Source: Ichthyophis bannanicus
Lineage: Eukaryota > Chordata > Amphibia > Gymnophiona > Ichthyophiidae
NCBI GenBank assembly: GCA_033557465.1
Contig: CM066037.1
Location: 513,786,686-513,850,685, forward strand
Direction of reading: 5' to 3'
DNA: 64,000 nucleotides
This document shows, one piece after another, positions 58,311 through 64,000 of the stretch; the stretch's first letter is position 1; every line of letters starts with the position of its first letter. The translations under genes and the position numbers were made by a program. The notes under the pieces are model-generated. The model was not told the DNA's origin, made no database searches, and saw only the letters and a list, made by a program, of their open reading frames with translations.

Positions 58311-59440
58311 ATAATGGCATCCGATTTGCATCCGATTTGCATTTCTCAGCCAAACCCGATTCTGCTCCATGCTGTCTCACATACCATCCTAGGAACCACC
58401 ACCCAGGAAAAAGATGTAGACGTCATTGTGGATAACACGTTGAAACCCTCCAGTGTGCAGAAGCAGAAAAGAAAGCAAATAGAATGCTAGGAATCATAAA
58501 GAAAGGAATGGAGAATAAAACAAAGGATATTATAATGCCTCTGTATTGTTCATGTTGCGACCGCACCTTGAATATTGAGTTCACTTCTGGTTGCCATATC
58601 TTAAAAAGGATATAGCAGAATTAGAAAAGGTACAGAGAAGAGCCACCAAAATGGTAAAGGGGATGGAAGGATACCCCTGTGAGGAGAGGCTTAAAAGGTT
58701 AGGGCTCTTCAACCTGGAAACGAGATGGTTGAGGGAAGATATGATAGAGGTCTATAAATTAATGAAGTGGAACGGGTAAATGTAGAGCGATTATTTACGC
58801 CATCAAAAAGCAGAAAGAGTAGAAAACTTACAATGAAGCTAGAGAGTCACCAGTTTAAGACTAATAAGAGAAAATATTTTTTCATTCAATGAGTACCCAC
58901 CTCTGGAATTTGTTACTGGAGGATGTAGTAAAAGCTGTTATTGTAGCTGGCTTTAATAAAAGTTAGGACAAGTTCCTGGAGGAAAGGTCCATAAACAAAG
59001 CTCTGCTACAAGGGAACATAGGACGAGAGTGAAAAGGGATAGACTCAGGAGTAATATGTGGAAATATTTCTTTACGGAAAAAGAGGTCGATGAGTGGAAT
59101 AGTTTCCCAGTGGAGGTGGTGGACACAAGGACAGAATCTGAATTCAAAAAAGAATGGGACAAACACAGAGGATCTCAAAAGGAAAAAAGGGAACTATTGT
59201 AGTTGATACGGAAAGGCAGACTAGACAGGCCATGTGGCCTTTTTCTGCTTTCATGTTTCTATGCTTCTAGTATTAAAGATGACCCAGGAAATCCACTGCT
59301 TGCCCCAATACAAGCATTGTGGAACCTGTGTGCCTTTTTGGGAACCCTCTAGGTACTTATAACCTGGATTGGCTACTGTTGGAAACAGGATACTGGGCTT
59401 GATGGACCTTGGTCTGACCCAGTACGGCATATCTTATGTT
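58311..59440 (+). pseudogene. CR1/jockey-like LINE 3' part with a second fragment inside
   Basis: The frame 58591-58779 reads [20 protein letters not shown], then [18 protein letters not shown] and [11 protein letters not shown]; upstream sequence matches RPHLEY in a broken frame. At 59010-59265 a second copy of a related 3' part is inserted (MWKYFFTEKEVDEWNSFPVE), after which the first element's tail resumes (GATACTGGGCTTGATGGACC at 59389-59408). Confidence 0.85.
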
Positions 59441-59989
59441 CTTACATCTATGTTACCATTTTTCCAAACATTGGAATTGTTAGGGAAGACTAGAATAGCC
59501 TGCTTAGCACAAACAGCAAAAGTCAACATAGCCAGAATAAAGACTATTGCAGTACTTTATACTTCTGTAGGGTGTTTTTTTTTATTGTTCCTTAACCTTA
59601 AAAACGTCCCTCACCTGTGCATTCTATTCTTTATAACTGAATCTTGTTCCCTTCCAGACAACAGACGTGTCACAGTCATTCATCTCTATGGGATGCGTTG
59701 AAGAGCAGAGCAGAGCAGAAATTTTTCTAATTCCTGGCCTTATTCCATGTTGCCACTGGTATAACGTGGGGTCCATGGGAAGCACTCAGGACGTACATGA
59801 GCCTTTCCTAAATATGCTTTATATGCTACTGTGGCTTACTATACCCCTGTTCCACCCCCTCCTGCCCACGTGCAGGGATGCCTGGTTTCAGAATACAGTT
59901 CTAGACATATTAGCACGTTTTCATGAGAAAAACATCTATCCCACACATCCAACCGGTTTATTCATGTTCTGGAATGACCCCCATAGTGA

Positions 59990-60180
59990 AACTGGAGACC
60001 AGAGTATGGTAAGATACACATAAGTAGTGAAGAAGAGAGTGAGGGGCATCAGTATCCAAAAGCAACCTCAAGGAGGTGGGAATTTAGCCTGGATTTGAAT
60101 AGAGCTAGAAAAGGAGCCCAAAGTACTGACTTTCAGCTCACTCACTGGATAGGTAACAGCATAAAGTTAAGGCATGCCAA
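59990..60180 (-). repeat. L2-like tail fragment, minus strand
   Basis: The segment AGTATCCAAAAGCAACCTCA and TTTAGCCTGGATTTGAATAG correspond to the part of the L2 element at 61705-61760 (its C-terminal codons). It is short and heavily mutated. Confidence 0.6.
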
Positions 60181-60640
60181 CGTCTGTCCTAACGCTATGT
60201 GGTTTTTTTATGCAGTTAATGGATGGATATCACCATGGAATGGATAGCAAAAGAGGTTGGCAGCTAAGCTTGATATTCAGCATTGTTGGATAACCATTGT
60301 CCAGCGGTGAATGGCTGGTTTCACTTTTGCCTACGCGTGCTGACCACCGCGGGCTGAATCTTAGGCCTGCACTCTTTAAACTGTGACACATTCAACAGAT
60401 TCACTTTTAGTTTTCAACAGAACATCTTAAGGTACAAGTTGAAGCACCGATCCAGTGTGACTACTGCAATATCTTGTATCTGTGATTAATGAGCAAATTT
60501 CTGTTGCATACATCTGCACAAATTTCTGAATACATCCGTTCGATATATTGTTCAAGTTTTTGTTCATTGTAAACCGCCTTGATTGCCAGATAGGATGGTA
60601 TATAAGAATGTAAAATAAATAAATAGATACAATTTACGAA
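60181..60640 (+). repeat. palindromic patch and LINE tail
   Basis: At 60180-60400 is an ACTGAATAT-type patch (GATATTCAGCATTGTTGGATAACC). At 60490-60625 is a LINE tail with GTAAACCGCCTTGATTGCCAG, GATGGTATATAAGAATG and (AATA)n. Confidence 0.55.
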
Positions 60641-61224
60641 CCATTGCTGCTAAAATAATTTTGAAAGGGCAAAAATGGGAGAGCATGACACCTTTTTTAA
60701 GAGAATTATACTGTCTATACTAACAAGAGTTGTACTTAAAATACAACTTAAAAAAGAAAAAACAAAATGGTGGCATTCCAGGTTTTATGACCTTGGTTGT
60801 GAAGTTTAACATTCCTTCAAGATTGTTACACTCGGCATCTAGTAACAAGTTTGCTTTTCCCTCTTGTATGGGTTTTATTTATTAGGGGTCATTGGATAAG
60901 CTGTTTTGTTATAGGGCTGCAAAAGAATGGAATCTGCAACCTGTTACAGTCAGAAGTTAATCCAATTATATACATTTTAGGCAATTGATAAAGGTTAAAC
61001 TTTTAAGCAGTACTTGATTGAGATAATGACTTTTTTCATGGAGAAGAGAAATGATCTCAGTTTGCTCTTTTATGAATAATATATTTTATGATGGATTTTT
61101 ATTTTCAAATGGGCTGTTTATATTACTTTGAATTGTATATTTTGTTAATAGAACTGCTGTTGTAATCTGTTTAGGATTTATCATATATTATTATGAATTG
61201 TATACTATTTTAATCCATTTAAAA
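60641..61224 (+). pseudogene. LINE 3' fragment
   Basis: Around 60920-61000 the plus strand encodes RAAKEWNLQPVTVRS and FRQLIKVKLL (with stops), the C-terminal 'AAKEWN.LP...FR.LIK' pattern of an L2-like LINE. An AT-rich tail with 'TAATCTGTTTAGGATTTATC' follows. Confidence 0.6.
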
Positions 61225-61500
61225 CTTAGGAGCATGTTTACTTAAGTGCACTAACGGTTAACACACACTTAGCGCACACTAAGCAGTTAGGGCGGGACTA
61301 TGTGCTCAAACTGCGATGGGCAGGACTTGGTGGGATAGGAGTGGAGAGTGGATGTTGACTGCACATTGCAGTTAGCGTAGGGGTAATGCCACCTTAATGG
61401 GTGGCGTCACGTGCATTCATATTAATTGCAATTGATGTTTCAGCATAGTGAAGTACTTCTCAGCGTGTTAAGTGTTGAAGGACACGCTATGCTTTGCCAA
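61225..61500. repeat. MITE-like repeat ('TTTACTAAAG' type)
   Basis: It has GTTTACTTAAGTGCACTAACGG, CACTTAGCGCACACTAAGCAG and GCAGTTAGCGTAGGGGTAATG. It matches 49590-49840 in layout. Confidence 0.5.
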
Positions 61501-61529
61501 TTTTTGACTCCTAAAAAAGGAGAAAGATG

Positions 61530-63560
61530 CCTTCTACTACTACTACTGAGCATTTGTATAGCACAATAAGACATACAGAGTGCTGCACAGATACATGTAA
61601 AAGACGGTTCCTGCTCCTCAGAGCTTACAATCTAGTCAAGAGAGACAGTACAGTAGCTGTAGACATGGGATACATCTAGGGAGAATGGTAAGGAGACCAG
61701 GTGAATCAAGATCCAAAAGTGGCAGCGAAGAGGTGAGTTTTCAGCCTGGATTTGAAAAGGATCAGAGAAGACTCCTGATGTACAGACTCAGGTAGTTTGT
61801 TCCAGGCATAAGAAGCAGCAAGGTGAAAGGAGCAATGTCTAGAGGTAGCAGTAGAAGAGAAGGGCACAGATAGAAGTGATTTGCCAGAAGAGCGGAGTTC
61901 TCGAGGAGGGGTATAGGGAGAGAGAAGAGAGGAAAGGTAGTGAGGAGCTGCAGAGTGAATGCACTTATAGGTCAGCAGGAGAAGTTTGACCTGGACGCAG
62001 GAATGGAGAGGGAGCCAATAAAGTGACTTGAGAAGAGGAGTAACATGAGCATGATGAGGCTGGAGGAAGATAAGCAACACAGCAGAGTGTTAAACAGATT
62101 GAAGGAGAGAGAGATGATTCAGAGGGAGACCAGCAAGAAAGAGATTACAATATTCTAGATGGGAGGTGACTAAAGAGTGGATAAGTGTCTTAGTAGTGTA
62201 TTTAGAAAGGAATGGGTGGACTTTGTTGATGTTATAGAGAAAGAAACGGCAGGTTTTAGCTATCAGTTGGATGTGTGTGGAGAAGGAGAGAGAGGAATCA
62301 AAGAAAACCCCAAGGCTGCGAGCTGAGGGGACAGGGAGGAGTAGAGAGTTATCCACAGAGATGGAGAAAGAAGGAAGGGGAGAGGAGGGTTTAGGGGAAA
62401 AATAAGCAGCTCAGTTTTGGCCACATTCAATTTCAAGCAGCGGTGAGACATCCAAACAGCAATGGCAGAAAGGCAGGCAGAGATCCGGATCTGGATTGCC
62501 AGAGAAATTTCAGGTGTAGAGAGATAGATCTGGGAGTCATCAGTGTAAAGATGGTACTAAAAGTCATTGGAAGAGATGAGCGCACCACGGGACTGGGTAT
62601 AGAGAGAGAAATGGAGTGGACCCAAAACAGATCCTTAGGGTACACCAACTGAGAGTGGGATAGCAGCAGAGGAGGAGGATCCACCAGAACAAACACTAAA
62701 GGAGCGATGGGAGAGGTAAGAGAACCAGAATAGCACAGAGCCCTTAAAACCAAGTGAGGACAAGGTATTGAGGAGAAGGTTGTGATCAACAGTGTCAAAG
62801 CAGCAGAAAGGTCAAGAAGGATGAGGACTGAGCAAAGGCCCTTGGATTTTGCCAGGAGCAAGTTGCTGGAATCTTTGGCAAGAGCTTTTTCAATAGAATG
62901 TAAAGGATGAAAGCCAGATTGTAAAGGATCCAGAAGGTCTTGAGAGGAGAGAAAGTTGAGGCAATGGAGGTGAACCTCACATTCGAGTAGTTTAGAAATG
63001 AAGGGTGGAGAGAGATGAGTCGATAGTTAGGACAGGTAGAGTCTAGTGAGGGTCTCTTAAGGAGAGGTGTAACCACAGCATGCTTGAAGGTTACAGGGAA
63101 AGTTGCAGTGGACAGCGATAGGATGAGAATATGAGAGATGGAAGGGACAACAGTGGAGGAGGTGGTGCTTACGAGATGGGTGGGGATAGGATCAGAGGAG
63201 CAGGTAGTGAGTTTGGAAGAGGAAAGAAGGTATGTGATTTCCTCCTCAGAGATCATAGAAAAGTAAGAAAGGGTAGCACAGGTGGGGGGGGGGGGGGGGA
63301 AGCTGGGAATGAAGAGGGGGAGGAGGGGAAGTAGCTGACCTCATAGGGAATTGGAGTGTGATCTTGTGCATTTTGCCATGGAAATAGCCAGAGTTTGTGC
63401 AGAAAGGGAAGGAGGGGTGGAGGTGGAGGCAACTTGAAGAGAGAGTTGAGAGATGGAAAGAAACAGTGAAGGTCAGAGGCAAGAGAGAAAATGAGATGGA
63501 CATAATAGTCTTGTTTGATGAGTGCTATGGCTGAGTGGAAAAAGACAAGCATGAATTTGA
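61530..63560 (-). pseudogene. L2-like LINE, RT domain to 3' end
   Basis: This is the longest LINE copy here. In minus-strand order it shows SSSKLTTCSSDPIPTHLV, then HAVVTPLLKRPSLDSTCPNY and NYRLISLHPSF (63256-62795), [13 protein letters not shown] with a one-base loss that breaks the 'AFDTVDH' motif (about 62790-62800), YTDDS in a shifted frame (about 62545), LKLNVAKTELLIF, LGVFFDSSLSFSTHI, HSLVTSHLEYCNLFLAGLPL, LKSLYWLPLHSCVQVK and FKSRLKTHLFAATFGS (61706). The tail is GATTGTAAGCTCTGAGGAGC with (TAG)n at 61545. A G run (63282-63299) and purine-rich sequence sit near the 5' truncation. Confidence 0.9.
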
Positions 63561-64000
63561 AGTGTAGAAAGTCTGCAGGAGTATGGGATTTGAGCTAAGT
63601 GTGCTCAGCTGGACAGGCACAGGAACGTAGATGGCAATGCAACCTGCACTTTATTTCTAAATTCAAATAGCATCATTTATATTCATAATTTTCAAAACAG
63701 CTTGAAGGGGGTCAATCAAGTTTTAACAAATGAATAAATACAATAAATACAATTAATCCAATAAAAGTATTTCACATAAGTTTCTCGGTTGATCCTTATT
63801 AAGGCAATTTTCAGTCCGTAGGTGTATTTTACAAGCCCATTGGTAATTTCTGAAACAAAATGCATCACTCTTCAGAGGGTCCATCTTCAAAAGCCATTTT
63901 GAAAGAGCTTTGAAAATTGCTCTTTTTTTTGGTTTGTTTCACATGTGTTTTAATAATACTTTTTAGCATTCATAAGAATTTTTGAATGCAAGCAAATCAA
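63561..64000. other. no recognisable feature
   Basis: AT-rich sequence running to the window edge; I see no gene or repeat terminus. Confidence 0.5.

Larger units (their letters stand above)
56067..59982 (-). mobile_element. PIF/Harbinger derivative, copy C, interrupted
   Basis: The left end GGAGCCCAATTCCAGAACATG and right end TTCATGTTCTGGAATGACCCC are inverted. The matching segments to copy B are 56067-56895, 56990-57250 and 59440-59982. It contains a hAT MITE (56229-56424), a LINE tail (56900-56985) and LINEs at 57252-58310 and 58311-59440. The minus strand of 57120-57250 repeats the GGHECLAST helix-turn-helix remnant of copy A. It has no intact transposase. Confidence 0.78.

Overview
This window is transposon-dominated DNA from a vertebrate, most likely a non-mammalian tetrapod with a large genome. 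The evidence is the mix of element types: L2-like and CR1/jockey-like LINE fragments with a (TAG)n or (AATAAA)n tail, tRNA-derived CORE-SINE/MIR-like SINEs, PIF/Harbinger, hAT and Tc1 DNA transposons, and a Ty3/Gypsy-type LTR element. My impression that it is a caecilian amphibian comes from memory of such repeats and is not proved here. I see no host exon, tRNA gene, rRNA gene or bacterial-type gene.

The centrepiece is one complete, very young LTR retroelement on the minus strand (12789-20177, 7389 bp). It has TG...CA long terminal repeats, a 4-bp ATGC target duplication, a purine-rich tract and a primer-binding-like site. The two LTRs (1741 and 1817 bp) differ, by eye, by one substitution plus one copy of a 76-bp tandem unit. 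Its gag-protease frame (SCAN-like capsid region, CCHC knuckle, DSG protease) overlaps a long frame encoding dUTPase, reverse transcriptase and RNase H. No integrase is present. The pol frame instead continues without a stop for 384 codons into the 3' LTR, so the LTR itself carries protein-coding sequence.

Layout: 1-12784 holds a multi-hairpin repeat (1681-2331), LINE 3' ends (2390-2530, 3730-4295, 8060-8695, 12150-12400), an unclassified 2.9-kb block with a small tandem repeat (8700-11590) and a SINE (11615-11915). 20182-26900 has LINE tails, an inverted copy of the multi-hairpin repeat (23795-24475) and MITE-like patches. 26905-31525 is a Harbinger derivative split by a 2735-bp hAT element. 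34063-37392 is another multi-hairpin copy split by a 2695-bp hAT element. The two hAT elements lie in opposite orientation and share a core (short reading frame, G/C-skewed minisatellite, giant hairpin) but have different termini. 40962-41665 is a fourth multi-hairpin copy. 41806-47284 and 56067-59982 are two more Harbinger copies, stuffed with LINEs, a dead Tc1 transposon and a hAT MITE. 53640-55860 is a LINE inside a LINE. 61530-63560 is a longer L2-like LINE on the minus strand.

The sequence supports a layered history. Harbinger and multi-hairpin copies are the oldest hosts; LINEs, Tc1 and hAT elements landed in them; a 122-bp MITE landed in one hAT element; the LTR element is the most recent arrival. 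Several insertions can be proved inside this window because a paralogous copy preserves the empty site.
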